Shown here: one piece after another, positions 1 to 8,124 of the stretch
Position numbering within the stretch: the stretch's first letter is position 1
Layout: each line of letters starts with the position of its first letter
NCBI GenBank assembly: GCA_937901435.1
Contig: CALGTJ010000357.1
Coordinates: forward strand, 1 to 19,577
DNA length: 19,577 nucleotides
From: an uncultured Rhodobacter sp.
Lineage (GTDB): Bacteria > Pseudomonadota > Alphaproteobacteria > Rhodobacterales > Rhodobacteraceae
Direction of reading: 5' to 3'
Notes under the pieces: generated by a model
The model's input: the letters and a program-made list of their open reading frames with translations, nothing else
What the model was told of the DNA's origin: nothing
Database searches by the model: none
Made by a program: the position numbers and the translations under genes

Positions 1-2
1 AT

Positions 3-983
3 CCGGGCGCGAATGCGACGCTGGGCGGCATGGCGATGACCCGCGCCAGCGGGACGACGGCGGTGCGTTACGGCACCATGCGCGATAATGTCCGCGCGAT
101 AGAGGTGGTGCTGGCCGATGGGCGCATCATCCGCACCGGATCGCGCGCCAAGAAATCCAGCGCGGGCTATGATTTGACCGCCTTGCTGGTGGGCAGCGAG
201 GGCACTTTGGGTCTGGTCACAGAACTCACGCTCAAGCTGCATGGCCAGCCAGAGGCAGTGTCCTCGGCGGTGTGCAGCTTTGCCGATATGGGGACAGCGG
301 TCGAGACGGTGATCACCACGATCCAGTCGGGCATTCCCATGGCGCGGATCGAATTTGTGGATCCGATGATGGTCGATGCCTTCAACAAATATTCCGGCGT
401 GTCCCTGCCGCTGATGCCGCATCTTTTTGTGGAATTCCACGGCTCTGACTCCGCCGTCGCGCAGGATGCCGAGCGGTTCAAAGAGATTGCCGATGACTTT
501 GGCGCGCAAGGCGTGACATGGGCCACCAGCGCCGAGGACCGCAAGGCCCTGTGGGATATGCGGCACAAGGCGCATTGGGCCGCGCTTGCGCTCTATCCCG
601 GCGCCAAGGCCTTGGTGACGGATATTTGCGTGCCAATCTCGCGCCTCGCCGAGGCGGTCGAGGAGACCAGCAAGGACATTCAGGACTCGGTCGTCCCCGG
701 TGCAATCGTTGGCCATATGGGTGACGGGAATTTTCACGCGGAACTGTTGTTTGACGAGGCAAACCCTGCGGAATGGGCCGTAGTCAAACGCCTCTCACAT
801 CGCATGGTAGAGCGCGCCCTGCGGCTGGGCGGCACGTCCACTGGCGAGCACGGTGTCGGCCTTGGCAAGATCGACTATATGGCGCAGGAACATGGCGAAG
901 GCTGGTTCGTCATGGCGGACATCAAGCGCGCTTTGGATCCGCAGAATATCCTTAATCCGGGCAAGATTGTGCGGGTGAATTAA
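3..983 (+). CDS. FAD-linked D-lactate/glycolate-type dehydrogenase, 3' part (5' end outside window)
   Basis: The reading frame is open from the window's left edge, so the start is missing; about 326 codons are visible. The first residues read PGANATLGGMAMTRASGT, followed by the VGSEGTLGLVTELTLKL stretch, which belongs to the PCMH-type FAD-binding domain (FAD_binding_4). The rest matches the FAD-oxidase C-terminal domain: the GHMGDGNFH motif with its metal/substrate histidines, then GEHGVG and the usual ending of the form DPQNILNPGKI. Family members oxidise D-lactate or glycolate to the 2-oxoacid and pass electrons to cytochrome c or quinone. The whole pattern is closest, from memory, to cytochrome-type D-lactate dehydrogenase, but GlcD cannot be excluded and the substrate is inferred. 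The gene is convergent with recN and is not part of the division cluster. The stop is TAA. Confidence 0.9.
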   Translation, partial: PGANATLGGMAMTRASGTTAVRYGTMRDNVRAIEVVLADGRIIRTGSRAKKSSAGYDLTALLVGSEGTLGLVTELTLKLHGQPEAVSSAVCSFADMGTAVETVITTIQSGIPMARIEFVDPMMVDAFNKYSGVSLPLMPHLFVEFHGSDSAVAQDAERFKEIADDFGAQGVTWATSAEDRKALWDMRHKAHWAALALYPGAKALVTDICVPISRLAEAVEETSKDIQDSVVPGAIVGHMGDGNFHAELLFDEANPAEWAVVKRLSHRMVERALRLGGTSTGEHGVGLGKIDYMAQEHGEGWFVMADIKRALDPQNILNPGKIVRVN

Positions 984-1003
984 GCCAACCTGATGCAGAG
1001 AAC

Positions 1004-1026
1004 ACGAATTTTCGTCTAAAATTCGT
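1004..1026. repeat. AT-rich hairpin between convergent genes
   Basis: ACGAATTTT (1004-1012) and AAAATTCGT (1018-1026) form perfect 9-bp inverted arms around a 5-base loop. The structure lies between the dehydrogenase stop (983) and the recN stop (1074-1072 on the minus strand), where a shared terminator would be expected. It has little GC in the stem and no clear U-tract on either strand, so a terminator role is only possible. It overlaps the start of the tandem repeat at 1018-1045. Confidence 0.6.
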
Positions 1027-1045
1027 TAGGGAAAATTCGTTAGGG
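1018..1045. repeat. Tandem 14-bp direct repeat, two copies
   Basis: AAAATTCGTTAGGG occurs at 1018-1031 and again without a gap at 1032-1045, with no mismatch; a further AAAA follows. The first copy also supplies the right arm of the adjacent hairpin. The function is unknown. A local slippage duplication in a non-coding spacer is the simplest explanation. Confidence 0.85.
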
Positions 1046-1071
1046 AAAACTCTGACACTTCAAAAAGTTGC

Positions 1072-2721
1072 TCACCCGTCAAGCAGGGCTCTTGCCGCGC
1101 CGCGCGCCTCGTCCGTGATCTTGTCGCCCGCCAGCATCCGGGCGATCTCGTCGATGCGCTCAGCAGCGGCCAACGGGGTCACCGTGGACAGGGTCATGCC
1201 CTGATCGACGCGCTTGGCAACTTGCCAATGGTGCTGACCACGCGCGGCCACCTGCGGCGAATGGGTCACCACCAGCACCTGCGCCTCTTGCGCAAGGGAC
1301 GACAAGCGACGTCCGACAGCGTCCGCCGTGGCACCACCCACACCCCGGTCAATCTCGTCAAAGATCATCGTGATCCCGCTTGTGCCCGCCGTCAGACACA
1401 CCTTGAGCGCCAACAGAAACCGGCTCAGTTCACCGCCAGAGGCGATCTTGTTCAACGGTCCGGATGGTGCGCCGGGGTTGGTGGCAACGGTAAAGGCGAC
1501 CGCGTCAAAACCCCCTGCGCCGGGATCAGACGGGCTGATTTCCGTCGCGAAAACAGCGCGTTCCATCTTGAGCGGGGCAAGCTCTGCTGCCATTGCGGTA
1601 TCAAGCGCCTTGGCCGATGTCTTGCGTTTCTCGCTGAGTTTGACAGCGGCGGCATCATAGGTGCCCTGCGCCACTGCCACCGCCCTTTCGAGGGTCATCA
1701 AGTCAGAGGCGCCGCCATCAAGGGCCGTGATCTTGTCGCGCAGGCCTTGGGCGAAATCGCCCAGATCATCGGGGGCAACAGCATGTTTTCGAGCCATGGC
1801 GCGGATCGCGAACAGACGCTCTTCGCAGGCCTCAAGGTCGTTTGGGTTGAAATTCAGCCGGTCGATAAACTGCGCAGCCCCCTGTTCTGCCTCGCCCAAT
1901 TCATTCAGCGCGCGCCCAAGCGCGGCAATCGGGGCCTCCAGCGCGCCCTCGGCCTGATCGGCCACATCATCGAGCCAGCGCAGCGCATTGGCCACCAGTC
2001 CCTCTGCCCCGTCATAGCCGATTGCGTCATAGGCCTTGCCGATGTCTTCGCGAATCCGCTCTGCAGATTGCATCATCCGGCGCTGCGCGTCGAGGTCACC
2101 CTCTTCGCCCGGTTGTGGGTCGAGTTTGTCCAACTCCTTCACCGCATGGCGCAGAAACTCTTCCTCGGCCTTGGTTTCGGCCAAGGCGGCCCGTGCGGTG
2201 GCAAGGGTCTTTTTCGCGCTCGCAAGGCCACGCCAAGCCAGACGAGTGTTCTCTAGCAACCCGGCAGATTGCGCAAAATCATCCAAAAGATCGCGATGAC
2301 CGCGCGGGTTAAGCAAGCCCCTGTCATCCTGTTGGCCGTGCAATTCGACCAAGCGCTCGGACAAAGCGCGCAGCACATCCCCCGAGGCGCGCCGGTCATT
2401 GACAAAGGCCGTTTTGCGCCCGTCCTTGGAATTCACCCGGCGCAAAATCAACTCGTCCGCCTCGGGCAGTCCCGCCTCTCGCAGCACATCGCGGGCGGGA
2501 TGCGTGGGGCTGAGATCAAAGACGGCTGTGACCTCGCCCTGATCCGCGCCCGCGCGCACCAATTCGGCGCGTCCCCGCCAGCCCAACACAAAGCCAAGGG
2601 AATCCAATAAGATAGACTTGCCCGCCCCGGTCTCTCCGGTCAGAACATTCAGGCCCGGCTGGAATTCTAGATCCAGCCGGTCAATGATAAGCATATCCCT
2701 GATTTCAAGCGCGCGCAGCAT
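1072..2721 (-). CDS. recN: DNA repair protein RecN
   Basis: This is an SMC-like ATPase of 549 residues, the usual length for RecN, which acts in the cytoplasm on double-strand breaks during recombinational repair. The Walker A motif GETGAGKS is at residues 29-36. The long middle part (about 150-370) is rich in Ala, Glu, Lys and Arg, as expected for the coiled coil. The ABC signature SGGELSR is at 428-434, Walker B ITMIFDE ends near 456, and the switch histidine is in VVTHS near 487. The ATG start gives the family's N-terminus (MLRALEIRDMLIIDRLDLEF). The ribosome binding site is weak. Only 38 bp separate it from bamD upstream, so it is probably co-transcribed with bamD. I see no LexA box in that spacer. 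Confidence 0.97.
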   Translation of the reverse strand: MLRALEIRDMLIIDRLDLEFQPGLNVLTGETGAGKSILLDSLGFVLGWRGRAELVRAGADQGEVTAVFDLSPTHPARDVLREAGLPEADELILRRVNSKDGRKTAFVNDRRASGDVLRALSERLVELHGQQDDRGLLNPRGHRDLLDDFAQSAGLLENTRLAWRGLASAKKTLATARAALAETKAEEEFLRHAVKELDKLDPQPGEEGDLDAQRRMMQSAERIREDIGKAYDAIGYDGAEGLVANALRWLDDVADQAEGALEAPIAALGRALNELGEAEQGAAQFIDRLNFNPNDLEACEERLFAIRAMARKHAVAPDDLGDFAQGLRDKITALDGGASDLMTLERAVAVAQGTYDAAAVKLSEKRKTSAKALDTAMAAELAPLKMERAVFATEISPSDPGAGGFDAVAFTVATNPGAPSGPLNKIASGGELSRFLLALKVCLTAGTSGITMIFDEIDRGVGGATADAVGRRLSSLAQEAQVLVVTHSPQVAARGQHHWQVAKRVDQGMTLSTVTPLAAAERIDEIARMLAGDKITDEARGAARALLDG

Positions 2722-2759
2722 ATTGCGTTACCGTAAAGGGGCGGAGTCCCCGCCTCTGG

Positions 2760-3593
2760 TCAGAGCCATTCGCCCTTGATCATTTGCCGATAGACCGCGC
2801 TTAGCCAGCTATCCCCGGCCACTTCGGCCCGCAACCCCTTGCCCGTCAGCAAGGTATAGGCGTCGTCATACCATGGCGTCGATTGGAAGTTATAGCCAAG
2901 GATCGCGCCTGCCGTCTGCGCGTCATCGCTTAGACCCAGCGACAGATAGGATTCGACCAGACGGTACAGCGCCTCTGGCGTGTGCGAGGTGGTCTGGAAC
3001 TGTTCGACCACAACGCGAAACCGATTGATCGCCGCGGGGTAATGCTTGCGCTTGAGATAATAGCGCCCGATTTCCATTTCCTTGGCCGCAAGGTGGTCAA
3101 AGGCCAGATCGAATTTCAGGATCGCAGAGCGCGCATATTCAGTGTCTGGATAGCGTTCGATGACTGTCCGCAAAGCTTGCAACGCCTGAAAGGTCAGCCC
3201 CTGATCGCGGCCAATCTCGTCAATCTGATCGTAATAGCTAAGCGCCAAAAGATACTGCGCATAGGCAACATCCTCGTCAGCGGGGAAAAAGTCGATATAG
3301 CGCTGCGCACTGGCCCGGCTGTTGGGATAGTCCTTGTCCTTGTGATAGGCAAAGGCCTGCATGATCAACGCGCGCTTGGCGAGTTCTGAATAGGGGTAAA
3401 GCCGTTCAACCTCGCCAAAGAATTGTGCCGCATCATCTGCGCGTCCAACTTCCAGCTGGTATTCACCTCTTTGAAAGATCTGTTCGGCAGATTGGTCTTC
3501 AATCTTGATTTCTTCTTCGCGGCTGCAGGCTGCTAATGCAGACAGCGCCACACATGCCGCCAAAATGCCGGTCCGTGTCTTTGCTCCTGTCAT
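2760..3593 (-). CDS. bamD: Outer membrane assembly lipoprotein BamD (YfiO/ComL)
   Basis: BamD is the essential lipoprotein of the BAM complex that folds beta-barrel proteins into the outer membrane from the periplasmic side. The product (277 residues from this ATG) has a basic N-terminus, a hydrophobic stretch and a lipobox LAAC with Cys23 as the lipidated residue. Tetratricopeptide-type repeats follow, with motifs such as FFGEVERLYPYSELAKRA, YIDFFPADEDVAYAQYLLALSYYDQ and VIERYPDTEYARSA. An in-frame TTG one codon upstream (3596) could also start the gene. ATG at 3593 is preferred because a GGTGG/GGGAG purine run lies 4-7 bases upstream. A terminator after lpxC suggests that bamD has its own promoter within 3597-3742. 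Confidence 0.95.
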   Translation of the reverse strand: MTGAKTRTGILAACVALSALAACSREEEIKIEDQSAEQIFQRGEYQLEVGRADDAAQFFGEVERLYPYSELAKRALIMQAFAYHKDKDYPNSRASAQRYIDFFPADEDVAYAQYLLALSYYDQIDEIGRDQGLTFQALQALRTVIERYPDTEYARSAILKFDLAFDHLAAKEMEIGRYYLKRKHYPAAINRFRVVVEQFQTTSHTPEALYRLVESYLSLGLSDDAQTAGAILGYNFQSTPWYDDAYTLLTGKGLRAEVAGDSWLSAVYRQMIKGEWL

Positions 3594-3742
3594 CAAGCTC
3601 CCACCCTATTCGAAGCGAGTCCAAGGCGCGCCCTGGACGTATTCCGCGCAGTTCTAGCACATAATTTTAACAGGCAAAACGCCATTTGCATTACAATCCA
3701 CACGCGCAAAAAAAATGTTGCAAAACAAGGGGTCAAAGCGGT

Positions 3743-3765
3743 GAAAATCGGCAGAGGCCTGCCGA
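3743..3765 (-). terminator. Short intrinsic terminator after lpxC
   Basis: On the minus strand, about 5 bases after the lpxC stop, a 7-bp perfect stem (TCGGCAG / CTGCCGA, arms 3748-3754 and 3759-3765) with a 4-base loop is followed by TTTTC. The stem is GC-rich and the T-run is short, so termination may be partial. Confidence 0.6.
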
Positions 3766-3770
3766 AATCC

Positions 3771-4715
3771 TCAGGCTGCGCGTTGCAGCCCCACCAAATC
3801 AGCGCGGCCCACGCCGGTGCCCGGCAATTTCGCCGCCATCTTCGCATCACAGGTCACCATCCGGAACGCATCAGGGCGCGAGAACAAGTGCCGCATTAGG
3901 GTGTTTGTCAGCGCATGACCGGCACGCAGCCCCGTGTAGCGCCCCAGAATCGGGCATGTGGCCAGCGCCAGATCACCCATCGCGTCCAGCATCTTGTGGC
4001 GCACGGCCTCGTCGCTGTGGCGCAGCCCACCGGGGCTGAGGATTTGGGCCCCATCGACCACAACCGCATTTTCCAGCGTTCCGCCCAGAGCAAGGCCGTT
4101 CTGATGCATCACATCCACATCGGCCTGACGGCAGAAGGTGCGGCTGTCGCAAAGCTCGCGCACAAAGGCGCCATTGGCCATCGACAGAGATTTGGACTGC
4201 GCACCAATGGCGGCATCGGCGAACTCGATGCTAAAATCAATCTGGAATCCGTCTGCCGGATCAAGCCGCGCGACAGCCTGACCTTCGCGCACTTCGACCG
4301 GCTTCAGAACCCGGATCGCACGGATCGGAGCGTTCAGACGACGCAAACCGCTTTTGACAAAGCCAGCCACAAAGAGGGCAGAACTGCCATCCAGAATAGG
4401 AACTTCGGGACCATCGATCAGGATCAGGGCGTTGTGGATACCGCAGCCTGTAAGGGCGGCCATCAGATGCTCGACCGTCGAAACCGACACGCCCGCATGA
4501 TTGACCAACAGGGTACAGAGGGGCGCTCGCTCGACCGAGTCCCAGCGGGCCGGAACCATCGCGTCACGGTCAAAGATGTCTTGGCGGTGAAACCAGATAC
4601 CGTACTCCGCCGAGGCAGGTTGCACAGTGATACGAACAGGTTGACCGCTATGCAGGCCCACCCCCGTAAAGCTAACAGGCGTTTTTATTGTTGTTTGCAC
4701 GTTAAGCCCCAGCAT
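3771..4715 (-). CDS. lpxC: UDP-3-O-acyl-N-acetylglucosamine deacetylase LpxC
   Basis: LpxC is the zinc-dependent deacetylase that commits UDP-3-O-acyl-GlcNAc to lipid A synthesis in the cytoplasm. With this ATG the protein has 314 residues. The N-terminal motif TGVGLHSG is at 17-24. The zinc ligand His83 lies in VEHLMAAL. The motif HKMLDAMGD (240-248) carries zinc ligands His240 and Asp244, and the catalytic histidine is in AGHALT (His267). The open frame extends 17 codons further to a GTG at 4766, but that extension has no ribosome binding site and overlaps a CtrA-like box. Family members usually begin just before QTTIK. An AGGGG lies 15 bases upstream of this ATG, which is far, so the start is not certain. 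Terminators lie on both sides, so it is probably transcribed alone. Confidence 0.95.
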   Translation of the reverse strand: MLGLNVQTTIKTPVSFTGVGLHSGQPVRITVQPASAEYGIWFHRQDIFDRDAMVPARWDSVERAPLCTLLVNHAGVSVSTVEHLMAALTGCGIHNALILIDGPEVPILDGSSALFVAGFVKSGLRRLNAPIRAIRVLKPVEVREGQAVARLDPADGFQIDFSIEFADAAIGAQSKSLSMANGAFVRELCDSRTFCRQADVDVMHQNGLALGGTLENAVVVDGAQILSPGGLRHSDEAVRHKMLDAMGDLALATCPILGRYTGLRAGHALTNTLMRHLFSRPDAFRMVTCDAKMAAKLPGTGVGRADLVGLQRAA

Positions 4716-4747
4716 TGTTACCGATGATATCCCCTCGGTGTCTCTCG

Positions 4748-4762
4748 TTAACCCGCTGCTAA
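4748..4762 (-). promoter_or_regulatory. CtrA-like box upstream of lpxC
   Basis: The minus strand reads TTAG-N7-TTAA (plus strand TTAA at 4748-4751, CTAA at 4759-4762). It matches 7 of 8 bases of the alphaproteobacterial CtrA consensus TTAA-N7-TTAA with the right spacing. It lies 33 bp upstream of the preferred lpxC ATG. A chance match cannot be excluded, because an 8-base pattern with one mismatch is not rare. Confidence 0.35.
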
Positions 4763-4868
4763 CCACGGCTCAACTCAATCTTTGCAACGCTCTGAAACAT
4801 GAGAAAATGCGATGCGCGAAAACTCGCCTAACTCTTTCCAATTCTATAGTTACCTATTGATCTTAAAC

Positions 4869-4898
4869 AAAAAAGGCCAGCTGGTGCTGGCCTTTTTT
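4869..4898. terminator. Strong intrinsic terminator between ftsZ and lpxC
   Basis: AAAAAAGGCCAGC (4869-4881) and GCTGGCCTTTTTT (4886-4898) pair perfectly around the loop TGGT. On the minus strand it begins about 20 bases after the ftsZ stop, and a 7-bp GC-rich stem is followed by six T. Because the A-tract and T-tract mirror each other it could work in both directions. It should end ftsZ transcripts before lpxC. Confidence 0.92.
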
Positions 4899-4918
4899 CA
4901 TCATGCTTCACAGCGGAT

Positions 4919-6535
4919 TTAGTTCGCTTGACGGCGAAGAAATGCCGGAATTTCGATGCGCTCTTGTTCGGCGTCATGGGCCGGCGGTGCATCCGAAGAG
5001 TGCACAGGCGGATGCGTGCGCGGTTTTTGTGCCGGGGCATCTGCCTGATGACCTGTCATACGACCGATTAGCGAGTTGATCCCAAAGCGAGCCTTTTCAC
5101 CGGTAGAGGCGGCCGCAACAGCCGCTTGCTCATGCGGCTCTGGCGCACGGGCGGGCATCCCACGCGGGGCCTTTTGGACGGCGGCCTGCAACCGCGCCAG
5201 GGCGTCAGGCGAGGGCGTTCCGGCCTTTGGTGCGACGAATTGCGCGGCTTCATCCTCGTAGAACTCGGGTTCTGCGTTGAAAGACGGCGCTTGCGGACGA
5301 TAGGCTGGCATCGGTAGATCGTCCTCATCGTTCTGCGCATAATCCTCAAAGATATCCTCGGCTTGCTCGTGCGCCGCCGCAGCTTGCGGGTCGAGGCTGT
5401 CGAACAAGGACCGCTCTGGCGCTGCCGCGGCCACTGTCACCGCTGGGGCGACGGTTGGCTTTGGCGTGGCGCGAAAGGCAGGCTCTGGCGCTGGCTCTTC
5501 GAGGGATGTTTTCTGCTGCAATGGCTGCGACAGACGGCGACGAGTGACCGGTGGCTCTTCGCGCTTGATCGTGGCGTCGATGCCCGTGGCGACAACGCTG
5601 ACGCGCATAAAGCCTTCCAGAGTCGTGTCGAGGGTCGAGCCGACGATGATATTCGCCTCGGCGTCCACCTCTTCGCGGATGCGGTTGGCGGCTTCGTCCA
5701 GTTCGAACAGGGTCAGGTCGTGACCGCCTGTGATGTTGATCAGAACGCCCTTGGCCCCGCGCAGAGAGATCTCGTCGAGCAGTGGGTTGGCAATCGCCTT
5801 TTCCGCCGCTTGCGTGGCGCGATCTTCGCCCTCGGCCTCGCCGGTGCCCATCATCGCCTTGCCCATCTCGTCCATCACGGCGCGCACATCGGCAAAGTCG
5901 AGGTTAATCAGTCCGGGACGCACCATCAGGTCGGTAACGCCCTTAACGCCCTGATAAAGCACATCATCCGCAAGGCTGAACGCCTCGGTAAAGGTGGTCT
6001 TTTCATTGGCAAGCCGGAACAGGTTCTGGTTTGGAATGATGATCAGCGTATCGACCATTTTCTGCAGAGCTTCGACGCCCTCTTCGGCCTGACGCATCCG
6101 CTTGGCCCCTTCAAACTGAAAGGGCTTGGTCACGACGCCAACCGTCAGCACACCCAATTCGCGCGCCGCCTGAGCGATGATCGGTGCGGCACCTGTCCCG
6201 GTGCCCCCGCCCATGCCCGCAGTGATAAAGCACATATGCGCGCCTGCGAGGTGGTCCACGATCTCTTCGATCGTTTCCTCGGCGGCGGCGGCCCCAACCG
6301 ACGGACGCGCGCCTGCACCCAGACCCTCTGTCACCTTCACACCCATCTGGATGCGCACTGGTGCCGTGGATTGTTGCAACGCTTGTGCGTCTGTATTGGC
6401 AACGACGAATTCGACGCCCACCAATTCTTTCTGGATCATGTTGTTGACAGCGTTTCCGCCCGCACCGCCAACGCCAAAGACGGTGATCTTTGGTTTCAGT
6501 TCATCCCGCTCGGGCATTGTCAGGTTCAATGTCAT
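4919..6535 (-). CDS. ftsZ: Cell division GTPase FtsZ
   Basis: FtsZ is the tubulin-like GTPase that forms the division ring. The 538-residue product has the N-terminal nucleotide-binding loop [13 protein letters not shown] (21-33) and the tubulin signature GGGTGTG (109-115). The T7 synergy loop NLDFAD (211-216) contains the catalytic aspartates. The GTPase core ends near residue 330. A long Ala/Pro/Glu-rich linker of almost 190 residues follows, typical of alphaproteobacteria. The conserved C-terminal peptide [12 protein letters not shown], which docks FtsA and other partners, ends the protein. AGGCGG lies 8 bases before the ATG. A 254-bp gap to ftsA suggests an additional ftsZ promoter, and a strong terminator follows the gene. 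Confidence 0.98.
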   Translation of the reverse strand: MTLNLTMPERDELKPKITVFGVGGAGGNAVNNMIQKELVGVEFVVANTDAQALQQSTAPVRIQMGVKVTEGLGAGARPSVGAAAAEETIEEIVDHLAGAHMCFITAGMGGGTGTGAAPIIAQAARELGVLTVGVVTKPFQFEGAKRMRQAEEGVEALQKMVDTLIIIPNQNLFRLANEKTTFTEAFSLADDVLYQGVKGVTDLMVRPGLINLDFADVRAVMDEMGKAMMGTGEAEGEDRATQAAEKAIANPLLDEISLRGAKGVLINITGGHDLTLFELDEAANRIREEVDAEANIIVGSTLDTTLEGFMRVSVVATGIDATIKREEPPVTRRRLSQPLQQKTSLEEPAPEPAFRATPKPTVAPAVTVAAAAPERSLFDSLDPQAAAAHEQAEDIFEDYAQNDEDDLPMPAYRPQAPSFNAEPEFYEDEAAQFVAPKAGTPSPDALARLQAAVQKAPRGMPARAPEPHEQAAVAAASTGEKARFGINSLIGRMTGHQADAPAQKPRTHPPVHSSDAPPAHDAEQERIEIPAFLRRQAN

Positions 6536-6718
6536 GGATCTGTCCGCCTGCTTTTTGCAATCGGCCCATTTTGGCCGTTATTATCCCATTACCGTCCAAC
6601 CTACTGGTTACTTTTGCCCGCGTCACGCAAAAAGACATGTTTGGGACACAAAATATAGCAGAATATGGCCAAATTACCGCGTCATTTCGTCATTCAGACC
6701 AAGTCTAGCGTAGAAAGG

Positions 6719-6741
6719 CCAGTGACTGCACCAGTCACCGG
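6719..6741. repeat. Inverted repeat in the ftsA-ftsZ spacer
   Basis: GTGACTG (6722-6728) and CAGTCAC (6732-6738) pair perfectly over a 3-base loop. CC/GG extend the stem after one A-C mismatch. It is 50 bp downstream of the ftsA stop on the minus strand and about 190 bp upstream of ftsZ. It could be a weak attenuator (CTTTC follows on the minus strand) or a dyad operator; the sequence alone does not decide. Confidence 0.6.
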
Positions 6742-6789
6742 CAAAAACCTGCTAAATCTGGCCTCTGGCCCGGCGATAAAGCCCGGGTG

Positions 6790-8124
6790 TTACCAGTTGT
6801 CCTTGAACCATTTGACAGCCCGTTTCAGCGAGCGCGCCGGATAACGGTCCATTGGCATTTCAAAATCCCACCATTCGTCCTGTGGATGCGCGGCAAACAG
6901 GCTTAGCCCGACGCAAGAGGCAAAGGCCGCACCGGTGGCGGCCTGTGGCAGGCCCTGCACGCGCAGCGGGCGTCCGATGCGCACCTGATTGCCCAGAATT
7001 TTCGGGGCCAGCCCGTCAAGTCCGGGGATCTGGCTGGCACCGCCGGTCAGCACGATCTGCTGGCTTGGCAGATGTTCGAACCCCGCACTGTCCAGACGGG
7101 CGCGCACCTCTTCGAGGATTTCTTCGACGCGCGGACGCATAATGCCGATCAGCTCGGAGCGGCTGACGGTGCGGCGATCATGTTCCCAATCGCCGGTGTC
7201 GCCGCCGATCTCGATCATCTCGCGGTCATCCATGCCCGTGGCCACAACGCCGCCGTAAAAGGTCTTGATCCGCTCGGCCACAGTCAGCGGCACTTGCAGG
7301 CCTTTGGAAATGTCGTGCGTGACGTGATCGCCGCCAAGGCGCACAGAATCCGCATAGATCATGTGCTTTTTGATAAAGATCGAGACGCCCGTCGCGCCGC
7401 CGCCCATATCAATGCAGGCCGCGCCCAGTTCCTGCTCATCCTCGACCAGCGAGGCGATCCCCGACACATAGGCAGACGAGGCCAGCCCGGCCAGTTCCAT
7501 GTCACAACGCTTGATACAATACAGCAGGTTCTGCACCACATTGCTGTCGATGGTCAGCAGATGCATGTCGCAGGCCAGCTGGTTGCCGATCTGCCCGCGC
7601 GGGTCGCTCATCCCCGAACGATGATCCAGCGCGAAATTCACCGGCTGCGCGTGCAACACCTCGCGGTCGTGACCGATGTCAGGCACATCGCAAGAGGCCA
7701 GAACCCGCGCCACGTCCTGCTCGCTGACCACAGTGTCATGCAGATCAATCGCCCCGGCGAGGCCGTAGCTGCGCGGCTGCGCGCCCGAGAAACAGGCGAT
7801 CACGTGATCGACCCGCACATTCGCCATCTTCTGCGCCGCCTGCACCGCCGTGCGCACCGCGCGCTCGGTTTCCTGCATCGCGTCGATCTCGCCAAAGCGG
7901 ACACCGCGCGACCGGGTTGTGGCCGCGCCAATCACCCGGAACGCAGATTGCCCGGCCAGCGAGCCAACACCGTCGTTTTCGCGAAAATGCTCTGGCCCGT
8001 CAAAGCGCAGCACCAGACAGGCGATTTTCGAGGTGCCCACGTCCAGAATGGCAATCACGCCGCGCTGCATCGCCGCTTTGCGCATATTCCGCATCGCGCG
8101 CTGTGACTCGTATAGGTCGATCAT
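6790..8124 (-). CDS. ftsA: Cell division protein FtsA
   Basis: FtsA is the actin-like ATPase that anchors the FtsZ ring to the membrane and recruits later divisome proteins. The 444-residue product has the phosphate-1 motif AILDVGTSK (25-33) and phosphate-2 motif IDMGGGATG (238-246). The adenosine-binding motif IVLTGGASQIPGL lies at about 357-369. The C-terminal amphipathic helix SLKRAVKWFKDNW is the membrane-targeting sequence. The ATG overlaps the ftsQ stop as ATGA, implying translational coupling. The N-terminus is about 20 residues longer than the first strand requires, as in other Rhodobacterales FtsA proteins I recall. Confidence 0.97.
   Translation of the reverse strand: MIDLYESQRAMRNMRKAAMQRGVIAILDVGTSKIACLVLRFDGPEHFRENDGVGSLAGQSAFRVIGAATTRSRGVRFGEIDAMQETERAVRTAVQAAQKMANVRVDHVIACFSGAQPRSYGLAGAIDLHDTVVSEQDVARVLASCDVPDIGHDREVLHAQPVNFALDHRSGMSDPRGQIGNQLACDMHLLTIDSNVVQNLLYCIKRCDMELAGLASSAYVSGIASLVEDEQELGAACIDMGGGATGVSIFIKKHMIYADSVRLGGDHVTHDISKGLQVPLTVAERIKTFYGGVVATGMDDREMIEIGGDTGDWEHDRRTVSRSELIGIMRPRVEEILEEVRARLDSAGFEHLPSQQIVLTGGASQIPGLDGLAPKILGNQVRIGRPLRVQGLPQAATGAAFASCVGLSLFAAHPQDEWWDFEMPMDRYPARSLKRAVKWFKDNW

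Noticed and set aside
1222..2256. Plus-strand frame of 344 codons opposite recN
   Set aside because: It is a shadow of recN; the minus-strand protein has all RecN motifs.
5363..6658. Open frame of 431 codons on the plus strand opposite ftsZ
   Set aside because: It lies almost wholly antisense to ftsZ, has shadow-type composition (His, Gln and Arg rich) and no recognisable domain.
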